Shown here: piece by piece, positions 23,377 through 38,300 of the stretch | How the letters are laid out: every line of letters starts with the position of its first letter | Position numbering within the stretch: position 1 is the stretch's first letter | Translations under genes and position numbers: made by a program | Source of the DNA: Doryteuthis pealeii | Lineage: Eukaryota; Mollusca; Cephalopoda; Myopsida; Loliginidae | Length of the DNA stretch: 64,000 nt | Direction of reading: 5' to 3' | Assembly: GCA_023376005.1 (NCBI GenBank) | Contig: CM042157.1 | Span: 52,562,341 to 52,626,340 of the forward strand | Notes under the pieces: generated by a model | What the model saw: only the letters and a program-made list of their open reading frames with translations | Told to the model about the DNA's origin: nothing | The model's database searches: none

Positions 23377-26300
23377 CCATAATAAATCATTCTGTGTTGT
23401 ATTTTATTTCACAAGTAATCATTTGCTATCAATTATATATCTTCCATTAACTATTCAATGCTAATAATTTACAATGGCAATGAATCATTACTCTTATCTA
23501 AATAATTTGTATACAATTATGTTTTCAAGTAGTTACAATATCAATGTATTAATGTAGTTCACAACCATTTTAAACAACACTGTGACACATCTAGTTCTTT
23601 TTATTGGCATCAACTAATTTTTAGTGAAAGAGTGTAAAAATTGTTTCACAGGAAATGGTTTTGTTAAAATGGGAAACATTAAAATCAAAATATTGTATGA
23701 AGTTAGATTCTGCTCATTGTGTTTACAGATTTTTTAGTAAAAGAAAAAAAAAAAACAAAAAAAAAAACATTCAGTAATTTTTAAAAAAATCTTATTTTTA
23801 GGAACCCCCTGGTGTTCCTAAAAATCTTTTCGTCCGGTCATGGACCGGGTAATTTTGTTAGTTATATATAATAATAAAACCCTTGTTATTGTTAATGGTG
23901 TGTTGTCTCATCCTTAGAGTTGCCAACAACAGCAGCAGCTCATTTCCACTAATCTCCCGACCCGTCACAAAGATGCTCTAACCAAGTTGTGTCGATCCCA
24001 GTTCTGTGGATCAAAGGAACACAATGTGAGCGCAGAAAGCATCGACAGAGCAACTGGACAGAGACATGTGGTAGTCACAGAATTAAGTCATCACATCAAG
24101 TACCGTGACTGGCATAGGACCAAAACAATTCATAATTATCAATGTTTTAAGAGCAAATGTATTGATGTAGTAAATTTTAGAAATTATAGATGTAACCTTA
24201 ATAGATACAACCAGTTAGGGTCTGAGTAGATTAGGAAATAATGACAACAAAGGAGTGGAGCTCCAGAGTTGGAACCAGATGGAGTTTAAACATCAAATCC
24301 AGGACAATATCTACCTTTGACTCAGAATGAAGTGAAGAATTTTCATTTTAATCTTTAAAAAATTTAGCCATTACTATAAACAATTTGAATTTTGTCAGAT
24401 GATCTATTTATCAAATAAGTACTTTGTAAAATAACATTTAATCAATACTGGGAGCCTCTGTGATGCCTCTCTATACAAAAAATACAATATTAGATGGCTG
24501 AAAGTAGGAAAAGTAAGACTAATAGAATGTAATAGAACATAGACAAAAATTGAAAAAGAATGACAAAATATTTTTACCTTTCTGCTAGTGCAATAAGACT
24601 AGGTGTACTGGTCAACTTGTCGATAAGATGAAAGAGAACTGTTAGTATATGAAGAGGTCGATGATATTTGTGCCAGCAAGGATCCTAAATAAAAAAAATA
24701 AAAAAAACATCAATTTAAGAAATTGATAGCAATCTAAATTAAAATGAATTTTGTATGTTACAACAACACAGCAAAAATAACATTAAAATTATCTTATTGA
24801 GAGAATAAAACAATTTCAAAAATCCTAATTACAACTTAATAATAGTGGAGGTTCTTTGTTCACATTCACCCTGATTCATTATAATTTCTCAAGGGGTTAA
24901 TTAATAACAAATGCCAATTAAAGTACTTCCCTTTATTCATTTTCAATTACCATAATTGTGTGGATTGACTGGCTTGGTTTATTTAACAGCATATCAACTC
25001 CTTGTGGGTTGATTAATACAGAAATTTGTAAGGACAACTGAATTATATATAGACTCAGGGCAGAGAATGCAAAAAAAGATGGTTTAATGTTTCATTTAAA
25101 ACAAGTTTAAATAAATACATGACAGATTTTGTGTATATAACTGTATCCTGTTATGTAACTGTCTGCGCATGCCCGAAACTAAGGTTTGTTTATACTTTGT
25201 TACAAAAAATGACATCCAAAACGGATGTCGATAAAATCAAGTTAAAATTTAACAAAAGTATTTCTTTTTATACACTAAAATTAAAATATCCATTCAATTT
25301 TAATCAAATTTGTTTTTAATAAAATTCGTAGAATTATGTAAAAATTAGTGTATTTATAAGGAGAAAAAAAAGTGTGATATGACGGGACCTCTAATTCGAT
25401 GTGTAAAAAGTGATGCTTTTTAAGTAATTAATCAATTTTTTTTTAAAAATATTAAATAGTTTGTTTTATTTATTTAATTCCCCACCCCCCAGGAAATATC
25501 TTTTAAAAATGTATTTCTACACTACTTGGAGGGTGTTTTCAGGGTTCCCACTCATTTTAGGAAACCATTTTCCAGGACATTTCCAGGACATTTTAAAAAT
25601 TTTCCAGGACAGCACTTATTCGCGGCAATTTTATAATTTACTATTATGTCTAATATTGACACATTAAGCCAGTTTTATTCTTACTTTTCTATGATGCCGG
25701 GTTAATGAAGTATCTTGAGTTCATTATAGATGATGACTACATCTATCAATTAATTATAGAGGGTGTCCATAAAGTCAGTGTGCACTTTAAAGTTATAAAT
25801 TCATTAAAGTGCAAACAGATTTTATGGACAAAATGTACTATAAAATTGTCAGGCCTCCTGTTTTTGCTTAGCCATGATCACCATTGCTGTTTTTAAATTG
25901 GCAAATCAATTTAGATATTTTGCCCCTTTCCCTCTATGTTTAAAATAATTTTTTTTTTATTGAATTTGTACAAATTTCAATAAATTCAAATTTCAAATAT
26001 TTACTGTACTGTGTTTCTCACTTTTTATCGACAAATATATGGAGATATTTCCCAATGCCCCTTCACTTTATATCTATACTATATTTTACATACTATTATA
26101 TATTAAAGTTATATTTCAAAGTTAAAATATTAGATAGTGAAGCACATTGGAAAAGAAAACATCTCAAAGAAGCATATGTTTGACTGTAGTGACCTAGTAT
26201 AGAGATGAACACAATATGGGAACCAATTATTAAAAAAACTAAATCAAATTGTTTTTAAAGTTAATTACTTTGAAAATAAAAATATTGAAAAAGACTGATG

Positions 26301-29300
26301 GCAAATTTTATGCCTTGAGTTGCACAGGAAACTCCAATAAACTTTTTCTAAATGATCATGATTCTTCTCGTGACACATGTCAGAATGATAGGCATGCAAA
26401 AACAATGGTCATTGTTTTTGAATGAGATCTTTGAAGGTTCTTCAACGCCTGTTTGATCAACTGTCAAACTGTTAAAAATAATTTCCCAGGTTGGATCATT
26501 ACTATACTTGGATACAAAAGGAACACCTGAGGAAGGCTGGAGGATATAACAGCTGAAACATTATATGTATATACATACAATAAAGATGAGGACAACAATC
26601 CGAAAAATCAAAATTATTCCTATCAAACCTCATCTCAAAAATATAGTTCATGTTTATTTATGTTGTCATATTAGGCAGATGGGGGAGGGGATTGTGTTTT
26701 GTACAAATTCATAAAAACAAAACGTTTTAAACAGAACGGGTTGTTTGATTTGTTTTGTTTTACAGCATATCAACCTCAGTGGGTTATTTAATGCTGACAA
26801 ACTTTTGAAATTAAGTAATTCTTAATGGATAATCAATTTTTTTTATATATACATTTTTCTATTCAACCTATAAATGGGACCATAACAGGTACTACCACTC
26901 CGGTAAAGAGTGGATTAGGAAGCAATGGTGATGAAGGGGTGCTCCACATTCCCCAGACCTCCAGAACTGGAACCTCACCTCAGATGGGACCTTCAGCCAC
27001 CACCACCTAGCACATATTATAAGAAGGGTTGATCATGGATTTATCAGAGGGGCTCTCTCCGACCGCCCATCTAAACTAAGTAATGGTCTAAGCTAGGTAT
27101 ACCCAATTTGTTAAAAGTCCATGTTTTTACAATACAAATATACCTCCCCCTCCCCCGTTTCCAATAAAATAAGGATGCTACTCAGGTAGAAAATAAGTAT
27201 CGAAAATCAGAAAATCAAATCAAAATAAAAAATAAAAAATAATTTTTAGATATTTTTTCAATTTTTTTTTTTTTTTTTTTACTCATTTTGATAATTATTT
27301 AATCTTTATTTAATTATTTATCTTATAAAAGAAAAAAGTATACATCAATATTTGCTCTGTTTAAAGGGGGGACACTAATTTTCAATAGAGTAAGTGACAA
27401 AAAATTATTAGAGATTGATACTAAAGTAAAGTAGTTATTAAAAAAATATGTTTTTAAAATATGATATGACATTTTAAACTTAACATCATGATACTCTTTT
27501 CTTAAATGAATTTTATATATTAATTTATCATAGCAGAAATACCTAATTAAATCAAAAATTTTTAAAATAAAATAACTGATGCATTATAAAATCCATTCAT
27601 TGATAAATTAATACTGAAAATTTCATTAAAATCAGATAATTCCCAGATTTTTGGTAATTTTTTTTTTTTTCAATCTAGTGTTAAATTCATTTTGTAAACA
27701 CGGATTATATAGCAACTCTAGTGGCCATATTAAGTCATATTTGATAAAAATTGACCGAAAAAATATAGTTTTAAATGTATTAAAAATAAATTACATGTGT
27801 AATATTATTTTGCTTTTTGTACTGATGCTCATTATGTTACTACTTTTCGACTGAGACAAAAATTTGACCATAAATAATCAATTTAATTTTAATTAGTTTT
27901 TAAAATGAAAAGTAGACAAAAAAAATAGGTATCCTTAGTCTAAGCAGTGTTGCATGTCATGGACTGCTCATCCACAAAGATTCCATCCTTAAGCATCATG
28001 GGTCACCACACTATGGCTAACAGGTGGCCCAATTGCAGTCGGTGTATTCTAAAGACCCAGATGACAGGGCTAAGAGCGGGTTATAAAATATCTAAATTGA
28101 TGTGCCAATATAAAGCTGGTGGGGGGCATAATTGTAGAATATCTACATATATTTCCTGATAAAAAGTGAAAAATACAGCACGTACATATTTGAAATTTGA
28201 ATTTGTTTTGTAAAAATTCATGGTAAAAAAAAATTAAACCTGGGGAGGGGGTAAAATATCTAAATTGATTTGGTGATGAAAAGTGGGGTTGGGGTGGGGC
28301 ACTGTAAAATATCTCGATTAATTTGCTGATAAAATGTGAAAAACATGACTCGGAAAATATCTATATTTGGCTAGAATTATGTCTTATGCCAGCAATTAAA
28401 AACAGTGTAAATTAGGGCAGGAATCCGGGATGATAAAACGTTAAAATGACCAATAGTACTATTCGCAGAGTTCCGTCCCGGCCTCCTGCCTTAAAAAAAC
28501 GTTAGCCGGTGATAGGTGAAAAAACAAACCCACCTATGAATGAAGTCCCTAGCTGAAGTGGTGCCTGCTGTATATGAAAAAATAATTTATCAATTGAAGG
28601 CGTTTTTATGGACTTTTTTTTCGTTTGAAGACGTTAAAAGTAAGTCATATTTTTAAAAAAGGTTAAAATATTTACATTTACTTGTCGAAAAAAGACTGGA
28701 GGTGATAAAATATCGCATTAACTTTTTGGGAAAAAGCGCTGTTTTTTTTTTAAATATTTTCAAAAATATGGCTTACTTTTAACACCTTCAAAACACTAAA
28801 AAAATAATAATTTGTCGATAAAAACGCCTTCAATCAACAAATTATTTTTTCATATACAGCAGCCACCGCTTCAGCTAGGGACTTCATTCATAGGTGGGTT
28901 TGTTTTTTGATCTATTACCAGAGGAGACCGGGATGAAACTTTGCGAATAGTACCTAACCAATATTTCCAGGAGTGGGTGGGGGTAAAAAAGAACAATTTC
29001 CTCGTATATTCCTTTAAAATAAACTAAACCCTCATTTTATGTCCGTGTTTTTGCAATAAATGTTTTATTTTTTTTGCACCCGTTATTTTACAATACTAAA
29101 TATATTTTCTTTATTTTGATATTCACTTCAATATGTATATTCTAAAAGATTTTATAACTTTAAAACTAACCATTCGGTTAGTTTTAAAGGTTAGTTTTAA
29201 AGGCTCGTTTTACAATTTAGGCATAAATTGGATCCTCTTTTTATGACCGTAATTGTTTTTTCGTCGACGATGATTAAAATCTGACGTTTTTATTTTAGAG

Positions 29301-32300
29301 TACCAAAGCCAAAAAGAAAAGAAATAACAACAAAGGGTAAACTTCAACTTTTTACTCGTAAATTCCTACCATAAAATTAGGCTTTAGCATTTTATGGTAG
29401 GAATTTACGAGTAAAAAGTTGAAGTGTAAAAATGAACTCCCACTTTAAAACTAACCATTCTCACAAAATAAAAACTTTTAGAATATACACATTGAAGTGA
29501 ATATTAAAATAAAGAATATAAAATGAGGGTTCAGTTTATTTTATGGTAGGAATATACGAGGAAATTGTTCTTTTTTACCTGGGTGGGGAGTATTATCACC
29601 GTAAAAAGAACACTTACTTTAACTGAGTTGAAATTGACATTTGATGTCCTTGAATATTATGCTTGAAGACTTGCTAGGAAGGTGTGTTCCCCAGTCCCAC
29701 TCCGTCAACATGACTAGACGCTAACACTGCCAATCCTACATTGTTGACAGTAGCTTGATCCCAACCCCACATCCGACAAACTACCGAGACTAAAATGGTT
29801 ATCAACTTTTGTCTTAGGAAATGTTTTTACTTTCCAGTGTTTCCAAAAATGTTTAACAAACTTTTTTTGAATGAACATTAATTTTATTTAATTCTTAAAT
29901 GTATCTTTTTTTTAAATTGTTCATTTTCAATTAAAATTTTGTGTGTGTGCTATTCTATACAAGTACAGAAAATTCTTTTTAAATGTTCTAAATTTTAAGA
30001 GGCAGAGGGGGAGTTTTGTAAAACGTAATATATTTTTTAACCTTTCTTTAACGAATACCTTATTATCTTTAGTCTGATGATAAATTCTTGACTTGTTCAG
30101 TGTCGTATAAAAATAAATCAAAATATTGCTACATGATGAAAGCGAAACTTCAAAATAGCCAATCAGAAGCATTTTTACGGTTTAATGAATATTTATGACC
30201 AGTTTGGGAAATGTGGGGTAGGTTCATTGAGCAAAAACAAAACAAAAAAAATAAAAAAGCGTCCTTGTTATTTTACTAGTTATATTTGTTAACGGTAACA
30301 ATAACATTAATTTTGTCTCAGATAATTCAATTTTTCCAGGACAAAAAAACGAAAATTTTCCAGGATTTTGAAAAAATACCCCTATATTTTCAAGGTTTTC
30401 CAGTACTGGAAAACAAAAAAATTTTTTCCCAGGTTTTCCAGGACGCGTGGGAACCCTGTGTTTTTTTTGCTAGTACGAGTAATAATTTTATATGGATGAA
30501 ATTTTGAAAAATAAAAGGAAAAGATCAGATGCAACGCATAACTTGAAAGCTTTATATCAAAGATTCAATCTGTATAAGAGATCAACTTATACACGAGTAG
30601 ATAATTATAATATAAATTTTTAAAAGGGATCCATGATGGCCATTAAAGTTGAGCTTAATAGCCATCACGGGTGGCCTTTAAGTTAGTATTAAATTTCTAA
30701 AAGCATCAAATGGTAAAGTAATCACTGACTTACCCTGAATTTGAATATTGAATCATAAATTTGTAATAATTTTGTTGGTTTTACTCCAATATCAAGAAGT
30801 GTATTGAATACCCAAGTGGTAGAAAGGTTGTGTTGACAGCTGCACTGTTCAAGATATTTAGTGATAAAGGCTGAAAAATAAAATGATTGTTTTAATAACA
30901 ATATACAAAGTTGTAGATTTTATAATAATTCAATGTTTACTTCAATAAATAAATGCTTACTTTAATAAACATGAAATTTATTAAATCTCTAAAAAAATAA
31001 TGAATTAAGAGCGTAACAACATGTATTACATTCTTTGATTGAACAAACATTTTTTAAATAAATTCTATTTATCGAAAAGAATTTATTTTTCAACAGAATT
31101 GAATGGAATAAAATTTAGTTTATTGAAATTGAATTTTTAACTCCCACCCACCTCAGGCAATATTTTTCAAAAAGTTATTTTAGGTTTACTCTAACCTGAA
31201 TCCTTTAGCTCTTTTTATTAAATTCTTAAAAGCAATGATTAAATTCTGAATTTAATCATAATGAATTTATCAGACACACTATTTTATGCCGAGAGGTTAG
31301 GGAATCACATTCATTATACATTTATATTTACATTTTTTGTGTAGTTATTTCTTAAAGGCTCTACTTTCACAGTCTTATTGAACACAAATAATTTTTAAAC
31401 AGATCTATTTGATGCCTAGATGGGACTGTAACAGATACTACAACTCCAGGTCAGAGTGGACTTGAGAGTAATAGCAATAAAGAAGTACTCCATACTCTCC
31501 CAGATCTCCAGAACTGAAACCTCACCACCGTTTGCAGTTTATCATCATACCCAAGATATCCCTTTTGTGGCCTTTGTAAGAAGTAAGACTTACCAACAGG
31601 GAAATAACGTTCAGCTGAGATGTACTGTTTTCCAATTAGCAAGAGCTGACTAGAAATATTGATCGGGTCTATCACACTGGAAATATTTTGGGCGTTGTTC
31701 ACAGCTATAAAAAAAACAAAAAAAACAATAGATATTTTATTAGTCACAACTTTTTCTTTTTTATATCAGACAAAAAAAAATTATGGATTTTAACAATAAT
31801 GCTTCAGAAGACCAAGCATTCTTCTAGCAAACAAGAAACAAAATCAGCAATAAAGACAAAAAAACACCACCACCACCACAATTTATGCTACTGGCAAGAA
31901 TGTTAAGAGAAAAATCACAATTTGTTGCCTCTTTTGATGACCATATCTGGGATAAACTATAAACAGATTATATAATCAAGCACATGACCTTTGACCTGTG
32001 TTAACAATGTTCAAAAAACAAAAAAAGAACTTTTCATTCATTGTTAAGCAAAAACAGTTTTGGTGCAATTCAATAAGGATGAAAATTTTTATCAAACAAC
32101 ACTCTTCATCAGTTGATTATTTATGGGAGATTTTGAAGTCAGTTTATTCATCTTTTTCTCATTTTAAAAATTTAGTTCACATTAAAAGTGCAGTACTGTC
32201 TAGGTTATGTACGACGAATGTCAGATCTAATAAAGGAAAATGGTCTCACACTAAAAGCAGACATTATCTCACGGAAACTATTACGGATGCAGACTACGCA

Positions 32301-35300
32301 GATGATCTAGCACATCTCACAAATAGACCTGCCCAAACCAAATCTCAGTTGCACAGCCTAGACCAGGCAGCATAAGGCATTGGCCTCTATGTGAACTCAG
32401 ATAAAACAGAGTTAATGTGTTTTAAGACCTCCAAATTAAATGGCAAGCCTCTAAGATTAGTAGACCAGTTCACATACCTTAAAAAATGTCAATATATGCA
32501 TAGGAAAGGCATGGATGGCTATTGACAGGTTATCGATCATCTGGAAATCTGATTGATAAAATAAAACTCGAATTCTTCCAAGCTTTAGCCATACCAGTAC
32601 TTCTGTATAGCTACACTACTTTAACTTTAGTAGTTAGAGAAAAATCTAGATGGGAACTAAACAAGAATGCTGCATGCTGTTTTGAACAAATCCCAGAAGC
32701 AGCATTCCACAAAACAGGCCACTTACCTCCTATCACACAAACCAGACAAGTAAAGACAATCTCATAAGTGACATTCTCCTATACATGGACACACCAGTGT
32801 TAGCCAAGCAGCAAAACCTTACAACAGCTGTAAGCAGACACTTGATGCCATGCAGAGAACTTGCCAGGATCGATGAATGTCGAGAGAGAGAATAAAGGGA
32901 ATCTGTGCTGTTAGGATGACCTGAAGCCAAACATTTTTAGAACTTGTTTTTCCAATGCAGGTATCATTGGAGAATGAGAAAAGTTTTGGTAAATGAGTTA
33001 GGCCATTTACCAAAACTTTTCTAATTCTCTAATGCATCAGAAAAATAAAATCTAAAAGGTTCAGGTTACCTTTTAACATGGACCGCCATCAAATGACAAT
33101 TTTTTTCGGGGAGGGTGGGGAGGGGACAGTAATTATAAATTCAATTTTATGTTATGATCAATGAAAGAATTCAAAAGTGTGTGATCATTACCTACTTTAA
33201 ACCCCCATCCACCCCACCCCAACATCAGAAAACTTTCATAATCATATTATTCTTTTACTAATTGAAATTGCAGCAGGATTTTGAAATTGACTATTGAAAA
33301 TCTGTTTCATTTTATTTTCATCCATTACCTATTTCAACTGTTACCATCATTAAGTTAAGCCTAGTTTGGTACAAAGCCAGAAATAATTTTTAAAACTCAA
33401 TAACAATGGCCTGTTGCATACTACATCAGTTGTTTGTAGGGTATATTTTTAAATTTAGAATTTAAACAGTGCAGTGAGAGTTAATATTATAAAATAATTT
33501 TTGAGTTTACTGACCTGTATCAATGATACTTTGCCAAAGGTTTTCTATGAGGGCAGGATCAAAAACTCCAGCTGAATGGACAATGGCCAATTTGCACTCA
33601 TGGAGGTTATAAGGCTCAGCAAATTCACCATATAACTATAGAATAATAATAAAAAAGGAAGGAAATCATTATAAAGAGAATAATAATTTACAATACAAAT
33701 GTATCTTGAATAGTAAATTTTGAGTTGTGTGGGTTCTCATATAGTATGGTTAATACTATTTTAGCAAAAAACTGAGGAGGCAGTTGGTGACAGATGTGCT
33801 TAAAAATAAAAAGAAAGGATGGGTCTAAATTATAGTAAAGGATTATTTATATAGGAAATTAAGCCTTTTCAAATTGCTTCCAAACTGGAGCCTCACCACC
33901 AGAAGCAGTTTTGTGTCATACCCAGGATCCCCGCCTCCTTTGGAGATCTTACCCCTTAGCAAGGAATACAGTCAGTGTATTCTAAGCCCACCAACAGGGC
34001 AATGGACTATTTAAGGGAATATCAAGTTTAAAATATAACATCACTCATTGTATGTTGAGGTTTTTATTGATAAACAATTGAGATATGAGGGTCATTCAAT
34101 AAATAAAAGGAAAAAAGCAAAATACATTTTTTTCAGAACTTTTTTCTATAAGTGTTTTTCTGCATTGTTTGGAACTTATTTATAGAGAAAAAACAAATTT
34201 TTAAGCTATTCAAAATGGTGGCAAATCAAACAGAGTGCTCCAGGCTTAAACAGAGGTCTGTTATCAACTTTTTGGTGGCTGAGAAGTGCAAACCATCTTA
34301 AATTTACAGATGAATGTGTTATATACAGAGAAGCATGTTTTAGTCAAAAGAATGTTTATAAATGGGATTAAACATAGATTTGCTACTATGAATCTGTGTC
34401 AAAAAACAATCCATGAAGTAGAAACACACTGACTCACTAGAAAAGGTTCCATGTGTAGTGGTCAGTAAAGAAGGTGATGCTGACAGTCAGGAAATGGACC
34501 CATCATTATTGATTTCCTTGAAAAAGGTGGAACTGTAAACAGGGTTTCCTATTGCCAACTCCTTAGGTAATATTCACTTTATTTATTGAATAACCCTCAT
34601 ACAAACAATGGATAAAGGAAGGAACTAATGGAAAGTTGGTATATTCATCCTCACCAAATAACTGAAAATAATGGGCAGGATTTCTTGACATTGATAAAGC
34701 TTTATCAGAAACCAGAAGAGATTCAATGCAAGACCTAAAAAGTTTTCTCTATGCTAATAAACAGTTTTGTCAAGTAACAATAAGAATTTATCAGCCATGA
34801 CAGTTTGAAATGTTTCACCCATATAATTTTTAGGCTATAATTAAGTAATAATAAAAATAATTATGCTGGTTGTAAACATGAAATTCTGCATATAAATATC
34901 AATTGAAATTTTGTTGTAACAGGATTCATTAAGGTATTACAATTAACTGTAGATAAAACAAAAAAAACTTACAGCAGAAATATCTAAAAGGTCAGAATTG
35001 AGAGCTTGTAGGACTTCTCGGGAATTTGCAATATTTCCTGAATTGCTACTCAATTTATTGTACACCATCATTTGTAACTTAGCCACCTGCAAATAAAAAT
35101 ATACACTTGAAATATACAAACAATAAAAACAATTGAAGACAATGGATTCTCTATGAAGTTGGAGGTATTTTATTTTTTAAATCGCGATCATAGGGGATTG
35201 ATTGATTGATTGCATGTCAACTTGTCCAGGGTTATTTTATGCCTCGAGGTTAGAGAACATAGATTGTATGTGTACATATATATTATGTCATTTTTTTGCA

Positions 35301-38300
35301 CAGTTATATAATATCATGTATTCCTATCTAATACAAATAATTTGCAGACAGCTATTTGACCTATAGATGGTACCCTAATAGGTACTACCATTCTGGGTTA
35401 GAATGGACCCAGGAATTTTGGCAATGAAGGGATACTCCACACTCCCCAGAACTGAAGTCTCCCCATCAGATGCAGTTTAGTATCATACCCAAGATTCCAC
35501 CTCACTTTTTTTTTTCTAAGCCCAGCTGAGAGGGTAGAACCAGCCTAGAAGGACAACACTGAAATGGGAATGATGTCAGCAACTCTACACAGCAAAAAAT
35601 CTTGCTACTGAAAACCACAGAACCAATACTTGTAATGTAATTAGATAGCTTATGCGGGTGGCCGTTAAGTATGGTGGGCAAAAATAATAAAATCCTCATC
35701 ATCGCAATAGAAACAGCGGTATGGCTATTCAAAAAGTTTATTGGATAAACAAAAAGTCTAATTGTTCAGAAATTACAGACTTTCCAGCTCCTGTGAGCCA
35801 TGGGTTTCCTTTGATCTAATTGCCCAAATGGAGGATGACCTCTTAGTGACACGTGGCCAGAGGTCCTGGAACATTATGGAAAAAATTGGAAACTCAAGTG
35901 CAGGTTTTTAGAATGTTCTATTTCTGGAATGATCCTTCTTAGAGAAAAATCTAGAATATTTTCTTTCTGGAATATTCTTGGCAAAAATTATATATAAAAC
36001 ACCTGGGCTGAATTGACGAGAGGTCAGTTGGAGTCGAGACACGCATGGGAGCAGTTCGGGTCCGCAGGCTGGAAAGGGAACTGATGTCGCTAAGGTGTGA
36101 AAGTCCTGAAGAGAAGTTTAATGAACCAGACCTGGAAAAATATTAAGACCTCCTCTCTCAAGATTAATAAGCTAATTGAATAAATAAGTAATTTGCAAAA
36201 ATGAAGGTGTTGTAATATAATTTTCTGAAATACAAGAAAAACTGTATGAAGGGATTTTGTGAATGAATGCCACTAAACGTAAACAAGAGTTCCCCGACCC
36301 TAAGTTAACCTGTCAAGTAAAGGAAACTGACTGTAACCAGGAGGCGTGGCTTGTAAGATACTCACTCTGCCATGGTAACATGATACCTACTCGTTAACCA
36401 CACAAGCAAAGAGGAAGATTCATTCCTGTTAGGTTGAAGGCTGACTGAAGACAACTACTAGATCGTGTGTTGGTAAATAGACCCCAAGTTTACGTGTTGT
36501 GACAGCGTGCCTTATAAATGTCCTCGGAGCGCAGAGACGAGTGGCCAGGGCAAAAGTTGATTTAATGGCCACATAATATATGCGTATTTAGTGCGTGCAT
36601 CTCCCTGCAGTAGTGAACAACACCACAACATTATATATACATAATTCAGCACTTTGCATTCTATGCAGTGTAACGGCCATAACATTACTTTACTGATGTG
36701 GGGAGATTGTAGACCAATGTTCCAATAGGAATATACATAAAATCAGAATTTGTGAAAGATGTTTGTTTCTTTGTATTAGAGCAAGTCATAATAATATTCC
36801 CAACCTTTCATAAATCTATAAAGCAGATTAAAAAAAATCTATCATGAGATTGTTCAAAGGAAAAAAGATAAATATCTTACTGACCTCCATTTTCTCTTCA
36901 AGTTCATGCAAGAATTCTCCTTCTGTGGCTACACTGGTCATCAAAGTGGATCCTTTTGCACATACAATGGCACGAGACAAATATTCTACTCGTTGTGATA
37001 GGCTCAAATCAGTTCTGAAAATAAAAACATAACTTTACTATCAAGCAATAATGAATACTAAGTCAACAATCATCATTTATTTGAAAGAATTATTTGGATG
37101 CTAATGACCTTCTCAAAATTAGAATAGTCATTTATGTATGGAACATCCAATGAGAATCAAATTCACTAATAATGGCCTATTTTTAGGTCAAAATTCAAAC
37201 TTTAGACTTTAAAAAAATATGGGATATTAAGTTTTATATATACTTTGGTTGAAATTAGTCTACGCATCTCAGAAAGATTAAAGGTATGGCCTTTTTTTCC
37301 AAGAACATAACCTAATCAAAACTTTTGTATTGTTTTTAATAACAGTACTAATAGTTATTATTTACTAAGTTTAGCATAAAACCAGAAGTATGTGGCACCC
37401 AGTGAGAATCAAACTCACTAGTAATGGCCTGCTGACTCAGCTTAATAATGATTACACCATGTAAGTTACCTTTAAAATTATAGAGTGTAATGATCATTCC
37501 AGTTCCTTTTAAACTAGATAAACATCTAACCTTGTTGCAACACTGAGTATAATGATTTTTTTTTACTCTATAAAATCAAAAATGTTTTTATTCTTGAATA
37601 ATATAAGGACAGAGATGACAGGATAAATGCTCAATGTTTAAGATTACAGTAATTCCATGTCAAATCATCCACATCATGCCACCCTTCAATTTTTCTGAAA
37701 TTTTGTGGACTATGTTAAAGTTAGATAATTCCCAAAATGTGAGCTTCTAATTCCAAAAATTGAATGAGGTACGATTTTTAGCTCTCTAAATCTAAAAAAT
37801 ACCCCCCCCTCGGGTATATATATTTTTCAGTAAAAGGAGTCCTAGAGCTATATAAAAAAATTAAAAAAGCACCCAATATGAGTCTAGGTAAAAAAAATCA
37901 TACATAAGTGAATAGGTAGATATTCTAGGCAAAACAAGACATTAGGTTTATAAGTTCCCAAAATTCACACTGGATTGTTCAATTGGACACACAGCCTAGT
38001 GGATAAAGGACTTAGGTTTAAGACAGTTATAAGTGACAGTTATCTCTAGACTGCAGGTTCAATCCTGGTCAGGGGCAGCACTAACATTTCTAGACAATTA
38101 TCTAAGCCCCATACACTCAGTGGAGCAATTTGCTGGGGTCTGCCCAGCTTTGGACAGATAGTAGCTGTCCAGTGAGGTGCGATGACCTCTCTCACCATCA
38201 GAAGTGACCCCTGGCACTTATTTCCTTTGCCAATCCAATGAGCTTATAACTGTCATGTCAATTCACCAGGGCGTTACACCCACCAACACCGAATTTTGTG

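Larger units (their letters stand above)
25540..30458. mobile_element. possible hAT-like composite element
   Basis: The ends are inverted: CAGGGTTCCCACTCATTTTA at the left and, inverted at the right, CAGGGTTCCCACGCGTCCTG. Both sides continue into repeated TTTTCCAGGACA motifs. CAGGGTTCCCA resembles hAT ends. Flanks GGTGTTTT and TGTTTTTT agree at six of eight positions, a weak 8-bp target duplication. No transposase frame is left; the 4.9-kb interior is loaded with other repeats. Two separate scraps facing each other could give the same picture. Confidence 0.45.

Noticed and set aside
23987..24229. 80-codon frame as an exon of another gene
   Set aside because: No family recognised and no convincing splice partners; noted only as an unrecognised stretch.
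31456..31653. Plus-strand frame over NUP155 exon
   Set aside because: Antisense to the exon and the adjacent family A repeat.
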